The notes: generated by a model from the letters alone, not told the origin. A DNA stretch of 64,000 bases from JBFXAF01 sp050184585 (GCA_050184585.1 JBFXAF010000002.1:642774-706773); one strand, 5' to 3'. Positions 1 through 7,474 are shown, numbered from the stretch's first letter. Numbers and translations: made by a program.

Positions 1-2299
1 GGATTGTCGCCTGGGCAAGCGTACGTGCCCGTACGATGCCGTTGAGGTCGCCCTTCACCAGGGTGATGCCCGCGCTTTCGACCGCGACGTCCGCGCCCGT
101 GCCCATGGCAATGCCGACGTCGGCCGCAGCGAGCGCAGGCGCGTCGTTGACGCCGTCTCCCGCCATCGCGACCTTGGCTCCGTTGGCCCGGAGCTCTTCG
201 ATGAGCTGTTGCTTGCTGTCCGGCAGCATGTCGGCGCGCACCTCGTCGATCCCGAGCTTCGACGCCGCAGCCCTCGCGGTCCGCTCGTTGTCGCCCGTGG
301 CCATGATGATGCGGAGACCCGTGTCGTGCAGGGCGCGGATCGCCTCCGCGGTCGTTGCCTTGACCGGATCGGCAACGGCGACGAAGCCGGCGATCGATCC
401 GTCGACAGCGACGAACATCGCCGTCTTGCCTTCGGCGCGCATGGCGTCGGCCTGTCCGGCGAGACGGTCGATGCCGACGCCAAGGTCCGCCATCATGGCA
501 GTATTCCCCAGCGCCACCTTCCGGCCCTCCACGGTGCCATTGACGCCCTTGCCCGTCACCGCCTCGAACTCGGATGCCGTCTTGAGTGCTGCGCCGCGTT
601 CCGCCGCGCCTTCGACGATCGCCTCGGCCAGCGGATGCTCCGATCCGCGCTCGAGCGAGGCGGCAAGCGACAGAAGCTGCCCGGCATCGAATCCTTCTGC
701 TGGAACGACGTCCGTCAGCTTCGGGCGGCCTTCCGTCAGCGTGCCCGTCTTGTCGACGATGAGCGTGTCGACGCTGGCGAAGCGCTCAAGCGCCTCCGCG
801 TCCTTTATCAGCACGCCCGCCTGGGCGCCGCGCCCGGTCGCGGTCATGATCGACATCGGCGTGGCGAGGCCGAGCGCGCAGGGACAGGCGATGATGAGGA
901 CCGACACGGCCGAAACGATGGCGAACACCATGCTGGGTTCAGGACCGAACAGTGCCCAGGCCACGAAGGCAAGGATGGCGACCAGCACCACGGTCGGCAC
1001 GAAATAGTACGAGACGCGATCGGCGAGCCTCTGAATGGGCGCGCGGGATCGCTGGGCCTTGGCAACCATCTCGACGATCCGCGACAGCATGGTCTCGGAC
1101 CCGACACGCTCGGCAGTGATGATGAGCGTACCGTTGCGATTGAGCGTTCCCCCGGTCACCGTGTCGCCCGGCGTCTTCTCCACTGGCACGGGTTCGCCCG
1201 TGATCATGGATTCGTCGATGGAAGTCCGGCCCTCGACGACCTTGCCGTCGACGGGAACGCTGTCCCCAGGGCGAACGCGCAGGCGGTCACCCTGCTTGAC
1301 CTCGTCCAGAGGCACGTTGGCTTCCGAACCGTCGGCGGCGATCCGGCGCGCGGTCTTCGGCGCGAGGTCGAGCAGCGCGCGGATCGCCGAACCGGTCCGC
1401 TCGCGTGCCCGCAGTTCAAGCACCTGGCCGAGGAAGACGAGCGCGACGATGACGGCGGCCGCCTCGAAATAAACCGGAACCGACCCGCCATGGCCCCGGA
1501 ACTGGTGCGGGAAGAGATCTGGAAAGAAAGTGGCGACCACGCTGTAGAGATAAGCTGTGCCGACGCCGATCGAGATCAGCGTCCACATGTTCGGACTGCG
1601 GTTGACGAAGGACTCGTAGCCACGGTGGAAGAACGGGATCGCGGCCCATAGTACGACGGGTGTCGCCAACACGAACTCCAGCCATGCGGCCAGCGGCTCG
1701 CCGATCCACTCGCGCACCTGCAACCCGACCATCGGCCCCATGGCGATGACGAGCAGCGGCAGCGACAGGACAGCGGAGACCCAGAACCTGCGCGTGAAGT
1801 CGATGAGCTCCGGGTTCGGACCCTCGTCGCCTGTTGGTACGCCCATCGGTTCGAGCGCCATGCCGCAGATCGGGCAGGAGCCCGGCTTGTCGCGCACGAT
1901 CTCGGGGTGCATCGGGCAGGTGTATTGGGTGCCCTTCGGCATTGGCGCTGCGGCGGGCCGATCACCGAGATAGCGCCCCGGCTCGGCCTCGAACTTGCTC
2001 TTGCAGCCTGCCGAGCAGAAGTAGACCTTCTCGCCTTCGTGGCGGTGGAAGTGCTTTGCGGAGGCGCGATCCACGTCCATCCCGCAGACCGGATCGGTAG
2101 CGGTCAGGTAGGCGTCCGGTTCGGCCATGAACTTGGTGCGGCAGCCAACACTGCAGAAATGAAAAATACGTCCGCCGTGCTCGGCGCGCGGCTTGCCTGC
2201 CCCGGGGTCGACCGTCATCCCGCAGACCGGATCGCGCACGATCTCTCCTTCGGCGTGCGGCGCAGGTACGTGATGGGCGTGGTGGTGGTGAGAGGGCAT
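1..2299 (-). CDS. copA: Copper-translocating P1B-type ATPase (partial, C-terminus beyond left edge)
   Basis: Exports copper ions from the cytosol using ATP, at the inner membrane. About 766 residues are visible. A His-rich start (MPSHHHHAHH) is followed by two YHS/TRASH-like metal modules (each DPVCGM...FC..GC..KF), then a heavy-metal binding domain (YTCPMHPEI...CPICGM), the transmembrane segments with the CPC metal site (ACPCALG), the phosphorylation motif DKTGT, the P1B SEHPL motif, and the hinge GDGVNDAPAL. ATG at 2299 is preceded by AGGAGG at 2308-2313. A CueR-type promoter lies directly upstream and is divergent from the DUF305 gene. The last few dozen residues are missing only because the window ends. 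Copper rather than silver is inferred from the operator and neighbours. Confidence 0.95.
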   Translation of the reverse strand, partial: MPSHHHHAHHVPAPHAEGEIVRDPVCGMTVDPGAGKPRAEHGGRIFHFCSVGCRTKFMAEPDAYLTATDPVCGMDVDRASAKHFHRHEGEKVYFCSAGCKSKFEAEPGRYLGDRPAAAPMPKGTQYTCPMHPEIVRDKPGSCPICGMALEPMGVPTGDEGPNPELIDFTRRFWVSAVLSLPLLVIAMGPMVGLQVREWIGEPLAAWLEFVLATPVVLWAAIPFFHRGYESFVNRSPNMWTLISIGVGTAYLYSVVATFFPDLFPHQFRGHGGSVPVYFEAAAVIVALVFLGQVLELRARERTGSAIRALLDLAPKTARRIAADGSEANVPLDEVKQGDRLRVRPGDSVPVDGKVVEGRTSIDESMITGEPVPVEKTPGDTVTGGTLNRNGTLIITAERVGSETMLSRIVEMVAKAQRSRAPIQRLADRVSYYFVPTVVLVAILAFVAWALFGPEPSMVFAIVSAVSVLIIACPCALGLATPMSIMTATGRGAQAGVLIKDAEALERFASVDTLIVDKTGTLTEGRPKLTDVVPAEGFDAGQLLSLAASLERGSEHPLAEAIVEGAAERGAALKTASEFEAVTGKGVNGTVEGRKVALGNTAMMADLGVGIDRLAGQADAMRAEGKTAMFVAVDGSIAGFVAVADPVKATTAEAIRALHDTGLRIIMATGDNERTARAAASKLGIDEVRADMLPDSKQQLIEELRANGAKVAMAGDGVNDAPALAAADVGIAMGTGADVAVESAGITLVKGDLNGIVRARTLAQATI

Positions 2300-2325
2300 C
2301 GTCGTCGCCTCCTGATCAATGGCGT

Positions 2326-2356
2326 ACGTTCGCCCTTCCAGTCACTGGAAGGTCAA
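2326..2356 (-). promoter_or_regulatory. CueR/MerR-type promoter of copA
   Basis: On the minus strand, TTGACC (2356-2351) is followed by a 19-bp spacer holding the near-perfect dyad CCTTCCAGT-C/G-ACTGGAAGG and then GAACGT (2331-2326) as a weak -10. A 19-bp spacer with a CCTTCC...GGAAGG dyad is the hallmark of CueR/MerR-activated promoters. No cueR gene is visible in the window. Confidence 0.75.
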
Positions 2357-2370
2357 GCACTATCTTGGAC

Positions 2371-2401
2371 TTGACCTTCCATCTGCTGGAAGGTGGACAT
2401 T
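2371..2401 (+). promoter_or_regulatory. CueR/MerR-type promoter of the DUF305 gene
   Basis: TTGACC (2371-2376), a 19-bp spacer containing ACCTTCC-ATCTGCT-GGAAGGT, then GACATT (2396-2401). It mirrors the copA promoter about 15 bp away, so one copper-sensing MerR-family regulator probably controls both directions. Confidence 0.75.
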
Positions 2402-2485
2402 GGTCACATGCCGTCCCCCGGACGGAGTCCAGGACCGCCCGCGTCTATCGCCGACGGTCCCGACAGGATGTCAAAGGAGACTACC

Positions 2486-2899
2486 ATGAAGACGTTGAAG
2501 ACGATCGCGGCGGCAGCCGCGCTGACCGCGGTGACTGCTGTCGCCTGGGCGCAGATGAACCACGGCGGTCACGGCGGCGGGATGATGATGAACATGGAGC
2601 AGATGCAGTCCATGATGGAATCGATGATGCCCGCAGAGGGCGACTCCGAATCCACCAAAGCCTACAAGCAGGCCGACATGGACATGATGCAGGGCATGGC
2701 CGTCGAATATACGGGCAACGCAGACGTGGACTTCCGCCTCAAGATGATCCCGCATCACCAGGGCGCGATCGACATGGCGAAGGTCGCGCTCGAGCACGGC
2801 ACCGATCCGGCAACGAAGGCACTTGCCGAAGCGATCATCGCCGCGCAGGAGCGTGAGATCGCGGAAATGCGGGACTGGCTGGAGAATAACCGCAAGTAG
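2486..2899 (+). CDS. DUF305 family periplasmic protein, copper-associated
   Basis: 137 residues. The N-terminus MKTLKTIAAAAALTAVTAVAWAQ is a Sec signal peptide with an AWA-Q cleavage site, so the protein is predicted periplasmic. A Met/His-rich stretch follows (NHGGHGGGMMMNMEQMQSMM), then the DUF305 core with the MIPHHQGAIDMA motif. Met and His side chains suit Cu(I)/Cu(II) binding, and DUF305 proteins often sit beside copper exporters. I chose ATG 2486 because AAAGGAG precedes it and the signal peptide starts there; the frame is open further upstream but through the promoter. It is divergent from copA under a matching CueR-type promoter, so copper induction is likely. The biochemical role (binding or sequestration) is inferred. 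Confidence 0.88.
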   Translation: MKTLKTIAAAAALTAVTAVAWAQMNHGGHGGGMMMNMEQMQSMMESMMPAEGDSESTKAYKQADMDMMQGMAVEYTGNADVDFRLKMIPHHQGAIDMAKVALEHGTDPATKALAEAIIAAQEREIAEMRDWLENNRK

Positions 2900-2910
2900 G
2901 AGGACTTGGT

Positions 2911-3537
2911 GTGAACGCCAGCGATCCCGTCGGGCGCCGACATTGGGACGACGCCTATGTCCAGAAGGGCGAGACCGGCGTTAGCTGGTTCGAGGAGACA
3001 CCGACGGTCTCGCTGGATCTGATCAAGGCCTTGCCGGGGCCGAAGGATTCATTGATCGACATGGGCGGCGGGGCCTCTCGCCTCGCCGCCCATGCTCTGC
3101 GGCAGGGGTTTGGGCACGTCGCTGTCCTCGACCTTTCTGCCGAGGCAATAGCCCGAGCGCAGATGACGATGGGCACGGAGGCCGATCGCGTCGAGTGGAT
3201 CGTTGCCGATGTGACGACCTGGAAGCCCGGACGGCGATACGACGTCTGGCATGATCGCGCAGCCTTCCACTTCCTCACCAACGAGGCGGACCGCGCCGCC
3301 TATGTCGAGACGCTCGACGTCGCGCTTGGCGACGGCGGACACGCCATCATCGCGACCTTCGCCCTTGACGGCCCGGAGCGCTGCAGCGGGTTGCCAGTGC
3401 AACGCTACAGCCCTGAAACCCTTGCCGAGACGCTCGGGCCACGGTTCACGCTCGTGAACAGTGAGCGTCATGAGCATCAGACCCCTTGGGGGTCGACGCA
3501 GGCGTTCCAGTTCAGCGTGCTGGCGAGGGCGGCTTGA
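2911..3537 (+). CDS. Class I SAM-dependent methyltransferase
   Basis: 208 residues with a Rossmann-type methyltransferase fold. SAM motif I is visible as LIDMGGGASRLA near residues 48-59, the acidic residue after beta-2 in VAVLDLSAEAI, and a later VADVTTW segment. The N-terminus (HWDDAYVQKGETGVSWFEE) resembles small thiopurine/tellurite-type methyltransferases. GTG start at 2911 with AGGAGG immediately upstream, 11 nt after the DUF305 stop, so it is probably co-transcribed in the copper module. The substrate cannot be read from sequence; a metal- or thiol-stress role is only inferred from position. Confidence 0.82.
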   Translation: MNASDPVGRRHWDDAYVQKGETGVSWFEETPTVSLDLIKALPGPKDSLIDMGGGASRLAAHALRQGFGHVAVLDLSAEAIARAQMTMGTEADRVEWIVADVTTWKPGRRYDVWHDRAAFHFLTNEADRAAYVETLDVALGDGGHAIIATFALDGPERCSGLPVQRYSPETLAETLGPRFTLVNSERHEHQTPWGSTQAFQFSVLARAA

Positions 3538-3586
3538 CCTGCCCGGCCGCGAAAAGCGCTGCAGCGTGGAACATGAGTGATGCTGG

Positions 3587-4075
3587 ATGCTTCACATGAG
3601 GCTCCGCGACGTAGGACTGATGGCGGCTGGTTCGGCGATCGCTGCCGCTTTGGGTGTTTGGTGGACGACCCAGGCATCGTCTCCGGGAATCCTGAAGCCG
3701 GACGATGCTTCCGTCGTTGCCACAGGCTCGAAGCTCTACGGCATCCACTGCGCATCCTGTCACGGCGCGTCGCTGGAGGGGCAGGCAGAGGATTGGCAGC
3801 GCCGTGACGCGGAAGGCTTTGCCCTCGCGCCACCGCACGACGCCACCGGGCACACCTGGCATCACCCCGATCGCCTTCTGTTCGAAATCACGAAGGTTGG
3901 CGTGGGGGTCGCGGCGAACCTGCCCGACTACAAGACGCGGATGCCTGCGTTCGAAGGCGTCCTTGACGACGACGAGATCGTGGCCGTGCTTTCCTTCATC
4001 AAGGCGCAATGGCCGGATGACATCCGTCGACGCCACGACCTCCTCAACGAACGGGACGCCGACGCTCGCCGCTGA
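3587..4075 (+). CDS. Membrane-anchored c-type cytochrome
   Basis: 162 residues. One heme c attachment motif, CASCH, lies at about residues 55-59, and a candidate axial Met is in RMPAFEG near residue 118. The N-terminal hydrophobic stretch (VGLMAAGSAIAAALGVWW) acts as signal or anchor, so the heme domain should face the periplasm. ATG at 3587 or at 3596 are both possible; neither has a strong ribosome site. Its 3' end overlaps the convergent cytochrome b561 gene by 32 bp. The two could pass electrons between quinol pool and periplasm, but the partner and pathway are inferred only from adjacency. Confidence 0.85.
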   Translation: MLHMRLRDVGLMAAGSAIAAALGVWWTTQASSPGILKPDDASVVATGSKLYGIHCASCHGASLEGQAEDWQRRDAEGFALAPPHDATGHTWHHPDRLLFEITKVGVGVAANLPDYKTRMPAFEGVLDDDEIVAVLSFIKAQWPDDIRRRHDLLNERDADARR

Positions 4076-4550
4076 TCGTTCTCGTCCATAGGGGCAGCAT
4101 CCGGCCGACCACGCCGTCGCGCCGAAAGCCATGCCAGGCAGCAGCCGTCACGTGCAGAGCTATCAGAACGAGGGTGACGTTCCAGATCGCCTTATGGACA
4201 CCCGCGGCCGGCCCCCAAAGATACGACGCGATGAACCCCGTCGCGGCCTGTCCGGCCAGGGAGACGTAAATGCCCCAGTGAACCGCGAGCGCCGTCAGTT
4301 CCATCGGAGTGCGGCGAGTCTGTAGTCCGTCGGTGCCCCGCGACAACCGCAGTGCAATCCGGACGAGGACGAGGCAGCCGATCGCGATTCCATTGTAGTT
4401 GTGGACCGCATGCAGAAACAGGTCCACGGGCGCAGCCGGGAGGAGCGGATTGTGCGTGCGCGGAATAGCGCCCGCCGTGAGCCACTGCACGAGGATCATG
4501 GAGACGACGGCCCAATGGATGGCGATCTGAAGGTTCGAATATGCGGTCAT
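4044..4550 (-). CDS. Cytochrome b561 family protein
   Basis: 168 residues with about four hydrophobic helices (IAIHWAVVSMILVQWL, HNYNGIAIGCLVLVRIALRL, ALAVHWGIYVSLAGQAATGF, VHKAIWNVTLVLIALHVTAAAWH). Each helix carries His residues placed to ligate two b hemes, as in prokaryotic cytochrome b561 (CybB-like). It probably transfers electrons from quinol at the inner membrane. ATG at 4550; the gene converges on the cytochrome c gene and overlaps its end. The basic C-terminus (SGERRRPVR) is predicted cytosolic. The electron acceptor is unknown. Confidence 0.88.
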   Translation of the reverse strand: MTAYSNLQIAIHWAVVSMILVQWLTAGAIPRTHNPLLPAAPVDLFLHAVHNYNGIAIGCLVLVRIALRLSRGTDGLQTRRTPMELTALAVHWGIYVSLAGQAATGFIASYLWGPAAGVHKAIWNVTLVLIALHVTAAAWHGFRRDGVVGRMLPLWTRTISGERRRPVR

Positions 4551-4723
4551 CGGCCGAGCCCCAGTTTGCAGACGAAACTGCCACGAACGCCTTGCGGAGC
4601 GGTAAACTGTAAAAGAAGCAATGATACCGACCCCTATCGTTTACTGAGGCAAATCGCAGAGTCCGTCGGCAATCGGCCGCTCGTACAAAGTTCCTTAACC
4701 AGGTCGCAGCTACCGACTTCGAT

Positions 4724-5146
4724 ATGACTATCGTAAGTGAGTTTTTTTCAGTTTCGATTGAAGCGACTGATCGCCCCGAGCTTCGCGGGCGTTATGAAAT
4801 CGAGGTGAACCACGGCCGTTGGACAGCGTCGCTTGCGATTCCATCGACGGCGGGGTTCACTGCGCGCTTGCTATTCGTTCCGGACGAGGGCGAGAAGGAG
4901 CGCCCCCTGGTTCCCTGGGAACGAGTTGCGGCCGAGGCTGGCGACATGGAGGCAGCGCAAAGAGCGTACGACGCTGTGTTGCCGAATCTCACCGCCTACC
5001 AGGATTGGTATGATAGGACAGGCAAGCGCTGGGAAGTCTTACGCCTCCAGCGAGAACAACAACGTTCCAGAGCGAAACGAGAAGGCCGACCGCCGCCGCC
5101 GTCTCTCCGAAAGAGGCCGCCGAAGAGCGGCAAGGGTCCCCTCTGA
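4724..5146 (+). CDS. Hypothetical protein with basic C-terminus
   Basis: 140 residues, not recognised. The N-terminal half looks like a small beta-rich domain (FFSVSIEATDRPELRGRYEIEVNHGRWTASLAI), the middle is helical, and the C-terminus is very basic and proline-rich (RAKREGRPPPPSLRKRPPKSGK). No signal peptide or membrane segment. ATG at 4724 sits in an AT-richer stretch with no clear Shine-Dalgarno. It stands alone between the cytochrome pair and the small-gene array. The basic tail might contact nucleic acid, but no function can be assigned. Confidence 0.55.
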   Translation: MTIVSEFFSVSIEATDRPELRGRYEIEVNHGRWTASLAIPSTAGFTARLLFVPDEGEKERPLVPWERVAAEAGDMEAAQRAYDAVLPNLTAYQDWYDRTGKRWEVLRLQREQQRSRAKREGRPPPPSLRKRPPKSGKGPL

Positions 5147-5490
5147 ACCGCATCAACGCCCTACGCGGGCGTCGCTCGCACCGTAGGTTTTGAACTCGCC
5201 AAGCGCTGAGCGGTAGCAGAGGTCGATACGGTCAGCGCCCTTGACGGCTGCCCTGGCAACCAAATTTGGCGCCGGGCGGACACAGCGTCGCCGACGCGGC
5301 CCGACTTTGTGAACAAACTAACCGCCCCGGGGTTGACTGAGGGGCCTACCTCGACGCCGTGCGGCGCCTTCTGGGGCAGTCATAACGGGCGTTTCACGCT
5401 CTTGAAGCGTCAAACGTTCGATTTGGTATATCGGATGACGTCCTCTGGATGTGTTCAGCTATATGACAACAGTTTTTTCGCTATACGAGA
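5147..5490. other. Intergenic region, no gene seen
   Basis: About 340 bp between a plus-strand and a minus-strand gene that converge here. The right part (5420-5490) is AT-richer and has a short T run. No convincing coding frame, RNA gene or clear hairpin terminator was found. Confidence 0.4.
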
Positions 5491-5970
5491 TCACTTCCGT
5501 CGACGCTTGAACTCGGCGTCGATCATCGCCGACAGATCGTCGAGAGCCTCGTCCGTCAGGTGCCGGATCACCAGCTCGGTCGCCAGCGGATCGGCCTGGC
5601 CGCGCTTCCGCACCCGCTTGGTTCCCGGTAGCCTCCAGACGGTGCCGCTGGCGAAGAGCTGGTCATCGAGGATCTTGGCGCTGCCGCCGCGTACCGCCCC
5701 AAGCTTCGTCTCGCAGAGGTAGGACGTGATCTCTCCGGCAAGCTGCTTAAGGGATCGGTTGCGCGCTGCCTCGATACCGATCCTCTCGATCAGGTCTCCC
5801 GAGAAGGTCGTCATCGGCGGCATGCCCCAAGTCATTGAATGCCGGAAGTGATCGAGGAGGCCAGGCTCTGACGCCAGCTCCAGAAGGACATCGCCTCCCG
5901 CGATACTGGCCGCGCGGGAACGGATTCGTTTCGGCCAGTCCGTGACCGGTGGCGACTGAGGCGCTGACAT
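5491..5970 (-). CDS. Hypothetical protein, last gene of small-gene array
   Basis: 159 residues, family not recognised. Mostly helical and charged with a basic C-terminus (LDDLSAMIDAEFKRRRK); the middle has GTVWRLPGTKRVRKRGQADPLA. No membrane segment. ATG at 5970 overlaps a 16-bp motif (TGACATGTCTGTCTGA at 5965-5980) that recurs at 6034-6050, so its start region may carry its own operator or promoter. It follows the hairpin-punctuated array on the same strand and may be expressed with it or independently. Confidence 0.6.
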   Translation of the reverse strand: MSAPQSPPVTDWPKRIRSRAASIAGGDVLLELASEPGLLDHFRHSMTWGMPPMTTFSGDLIERIGIEAARNRSLKQLAGEITSYLCETKLGAVRGGSAKILDDQLFASGTVWRLPGTKRVRKRGQADPLATELVIRHLTDEALDDLSAMIDAEFKRRRK

Positions 5971-5987
5971 GTCTGTCTGATAGGTCG
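5965..5987. promoter_or_regulatory. Recurrent TGACATGTC motif, copy 1 (possible operator)
   Basis: TGACATGTCTGTCTGATAGGTC overlaps the start codon of the 5491-5970 gene. Copy 2 at 6034-6055 matches it at nearly every position over 21 bp. GACATGTC is itself a perfect palindrome. A repressor site is plausible but inferred. Confidence 0.4.
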
Positions 5988-6033
5988 CCGATGGAAACTG
6001 GCAGGATACCTTCCCGCCAGAGCGTCGTCAACC

Positions 6034-6055
6034 GACATGTCAGTCTGACAGGTCT
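6034..6055. promoter_or_regulatory. Recurrent TGACATGTC motif, copy 2 (possible operator)
   Basis: GACATGTCAGTCTGACAGGTC lies between the stop of the 6054-6278 gene and the start of the 5491-5970 gene. The inner part TGTCAG-T-CTGACA is close to a perfect inverted repeat. A shorter version (TGACATGTCTGTCAGA) also occurs inside the 8737-9285 gene near 9037. Confidence 0.4.
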
Positions 6056-6278
6056 ACTCCTGCCGGGCCGCCGCCTCGGCATGCGCCGCCGCGCGCTGTT
6101 CGGCTTCCTCCGGCGATCCTGCGACGACGTATCCCTCGCGGCTGACGGGGCCTCGCAGCAGGAAGTCCGGCACGGCTGGCACCCGCGCGACGCGGCCGTC
6201 AGACAGGACCCGCCATCGCACCCACTCAGTCGCGGGCTTCGTGTCCGCCGCCGGCGGCGGGACGGCACCTCCTGTCAT
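6054..6278 (-). CDS. Small hypothetical protein
   Basis: 74 residues, not recognised: MTGGAVPPPAADTKPATEW... with a central WVRWRVLSDGRVARVPAVPDF and an Ala/Glu/Arg-rich helical tail (SPEEAEQRAAAHAEAAARQE). I chose ATG 6278 rather than an upstream GTG at 6329 because that would overlap the previous gene and read through the hairpin at 6292-6307; all other genes of the array begin after their hairpin. No Shine-Dalgarno stands out before 6278, so the start is uncertain. Confidence 0.5.
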   Translation of the reverse strand: MTGGAVPPPAADTKPATEWVRWRVLSDGRVARVPAVPDFLLRGPVSREGYVVAGSPEEAEQRAAAHAEAAARQE

Positions 6279-6291
6279 GGGGGGACGGAAC

Positions 6292-6307
6292 CCCCGGCGA
6301 ACCGGGG
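6292..6307 (-). other. Intercistronic hairpin with UUCG tetraloop
   Basis: On the transcribed minus strand: CCCCGG-TTCG-CCGGGG, a 6-bp GC stem with a UUCG loop, 8 nt after the stop of the 6316-6570 gene. No U-tract follows, so it is more likely a stabilising or pausing element than an intrinsic terminator. Confidence 0.65.
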
Positions 6308-6315
6308 ACGCTGTC

Positions 6316-6570
6316 CTACGCTGCTGCACGGTACATCTCCAGGTCCTGCTCCAGCCGCTCCAGCGCCATGTCCCGCAGCCTGTCGAGCTTGTCGTCGGGA
6401 ATCCTGCGCCAGTTGCCCGCCGCCGGGTCCTTGGCGTAGCCCCTGAGCGTCTCTAGCCCAACGCCGAGCGCGGCGGCGATTGCCTTCTGCGTCATGAAGC
6501 CCGAGAGCACGCGCTTGTGCGCGCGGACTCTTTCGACGCGATACCTGTCGTCTGTCCATCCCAGCATCAT
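6316..6570 (-). CDS. Small HTH-like protein
   Basis: 84 residues. The region KRVLSGFMTQKAIAAALGVGLETLRGYAKDPAAGNWRRI (about residues 17-55) reads as a helix-turn-helix (TQKAIAAALGV turn LETLRGYA), followed by a helical tail (DDKLDRLRDMALERLEQDLEMYRAAA). Probably a small DNA-binding protein. ATG at 6570 overlaps the TGA of the upstream gene as ATGA and is preceded by GGGAGGGA, so translation is probably coupled. Which site it binds is unknown; the array itself is a possible target. Confidence 0.6.
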   Translation of the reverse strand: MMLGWTDDRYRVERVRAHKRVLSGFMTQKAIAAALGVGLETLRGYAKDPAAGNWRRIPDDKLDRLRDMALERLEQDLEMYRAAA

Positions 6571-6752
6571 TCTTCCCTCCCGTTCGCGTCGACGATGTCG
6601 ATGCCGATGACCCTGAGCCACATCACGGATCCATTCGAGAACGTCACCGTCAATGTCCTGTCCGGGTGTTCCCCGTCATCTCCCACCGCTGCCCGGACCT
6701 CGATGCTGCGGTAGCACCCGTTGTTCCGTCGGTCCGGGTCTGGCGGTCTCAA
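6567..6752 (-). CDS. Small hypothetical protein, uncertain start
   Basis: About 61 residues ending ...TLTVTFSNGSVMWLRVIGIDIVDANGREE, a compact beta-rich sequence of unknown family. The start is unclear. The only strong Shine-Dalgarno (AGGAGG before ATG at 6769) is in another frame and opens a 4-codon ORF (M-D-A-R-stop, 6769-6755). The gene frame could begin at TTG 6752 just behind that stop, by re-initiation, or an indel could separate ATG from gene. It overlaps the next gene by ATGA. Confidence 0.45.
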   Translation of the reverse strand: MRPPDPDRRNNGCYRSIEVRAAVGDDGEHPDRTLTVTFSNGSVMWLRVIGIDIVDANGREE

Positions 6753-6827
6753 ATTTACCTCGCGTCCATGCCGTCCTCCTCGTATTTTGCTTCCGCTGGA
6801 AAACCCCGCAGGGTGTTGGAGGGGCAA

Positions 6828-6843
6828 CCGGGATTGCTCCCGG
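6828..6843 (-). other. Intercistronic hairpin with GCAA (GNRA) tetraloop
   Basis: Minus strand: CCGGGA-GCAA-TCCCGG, 8 nt after the stop of the 6852-7037 gene. Same stem as the hairpins at 7075-7092 and 7450-7465 but a different GNRA loop. No U-tract. Confidence 0.7.
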
Positions 6844-6851
6844 CCCCGCCT

Positions 6852-7037
6852 TCACGCCGCCTGCGGCAGCATGTCGTTGATCGCGTAAATCGCCTCCTGG
6901 AGTGAATCGAGCGCGGTTGTGATCTCGTCGCATTCCTCCTCGTCGCTCATGTCGTGTTGGATTTCCTCGAGCCGAACCATGATGTCGTCGATCTTGACGC
7001 TGACCTTGCTGAGACGGCGGGCGAACTTCTGTCGCAT
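6852..7037 (-). CDS. Small coiled-coil-like protein
   Basis: 61 residues, almost entirely helical and acidic, with heptad-like spacing (KVSVKIDDIMVRLEEIQHDMSDEEECDEITTALDSLQEAIYAINDML). ATG 7037 with AAAGGA 6-11 nt upstream. No family recognised. It probably forms a coiled coil or helical hairpin, perhaps as a partner of another small protein of the array; that is inference. Confidence 0.6.
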   Translation of the reverse strand: MRQKFARRLSKVSVKIDDIMVRLEEIQHDMSDEEECDEITTALDSLQEAIYAINDMLPQAA

Positions 7038-7074
7038 GGGATGTCCTTTGTGGGGGGTGGGGTGACGGTAGTCA

Positions 7075-7092
7075 GCCGGGATCGCTCCCGGC
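7075..7092 (-). other. Intercistronic hairpin with GCGA (GNRA) tetraloop
   Basis: Minus strand: GCCGGGA-GCGA-TCCCGGC, a 7-bp stem, 6 nt after the stop of the 7099-7371 gene. No U-tract. Confidence 0.7.
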
Positions 7093-7098
7093 GGATCA

Positions 7099-7371
7099 TT
7101 ATTCGCTCCAAGCGCTCGGCATGTGCGGCTTTACGAAGGCGTGCAGTCCTTCACTGGCCCTGTCGATGTGACTGCCGCGAGCCTGATAGTCGGCGGCCTG
7201 TCGAAGGAGCGCGGTGACTTTCATCAGATGGGGGTGCGACGACGCCGGGATGCCGAAACGATCGATGGCCTTCTCGAGTGTCTCCAGACATTCCTCGATC
7301 TGTTCGAACCTGTGGCTGACCGCCCGGTGCAGGCGGCTCGCGGACTCTTCGTTGAGTTTTTCGGTCATCAT
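7099..7371 (-). CDS. Small helical hypothetical protein
   Basis: 90 residues (or 89 from the second ATG at 7368). Helical and charged: SRLHRAVSHRFEQIEECLETLEKAIDRFG, then HPHLMKVTALLRQAADYQARGSHIDRASEGLHAFV. No recognised family, no membrane segment. AAAGGA upstream is part of the repeated leader at 7372-7447. Its composition resembles the 6852-7037 product (short acidic helices with LE.L..AI), so the two may be distant relatives. Confidence 0.6.
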   Translation of the reverse strand: MMTEKLNEESASRLHRAVSHRFEQIEECLETLEKAIDRFGIPASSHPHLMKVTALLRQAADYQARGSHIDRASEGLHAFVKPHMPSAWSE

Positions 7372-7447
7372 CCGAGCTGTCCTTTCCTGGGATGTGTCGC
7401 TCGTTGTCGGTCAGCTGGCTGCCGCGCCGGAGACCTCGGGAAGGGGC
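7372..7447 (-). repeat. Array leader repeat, copy A
   Basis: Minus-strand leader between the hairpin at 7450 and the ATG at 7371. It shares with copies B and C, in the same order: CCCGAGGTCTCC, GGCGCGGCAG, CCGACAACGAGCGACA and AGGAAAGGA. The 3' part supplies the ribosome site. Confidence 0.7.
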
Positions 7448-7449
7448 AG

Positions 7450-7465
7450 CCGGGATTACTCCCGG
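7450..7465 (-). other. Intercistronic hairpin with GUAA (GNRA) tetraloop
   Basis: Minus strand: CCGGGA-GTAA-TCCCGG, 9 nt after the stop of the 7475-7753 gene. No U-tract. Confidence 0.7.
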
Positions 7466-7474
7466 TCGACCTCG

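Noticed and set aside
209..1651. Long plus-strand open frame opposite copA
   Set aside because: Low-complexity Arg/Gly/Asp-rich translation with no ribosome site; it mirrors the third-position GC bias of the ATPase gene on the other strand.
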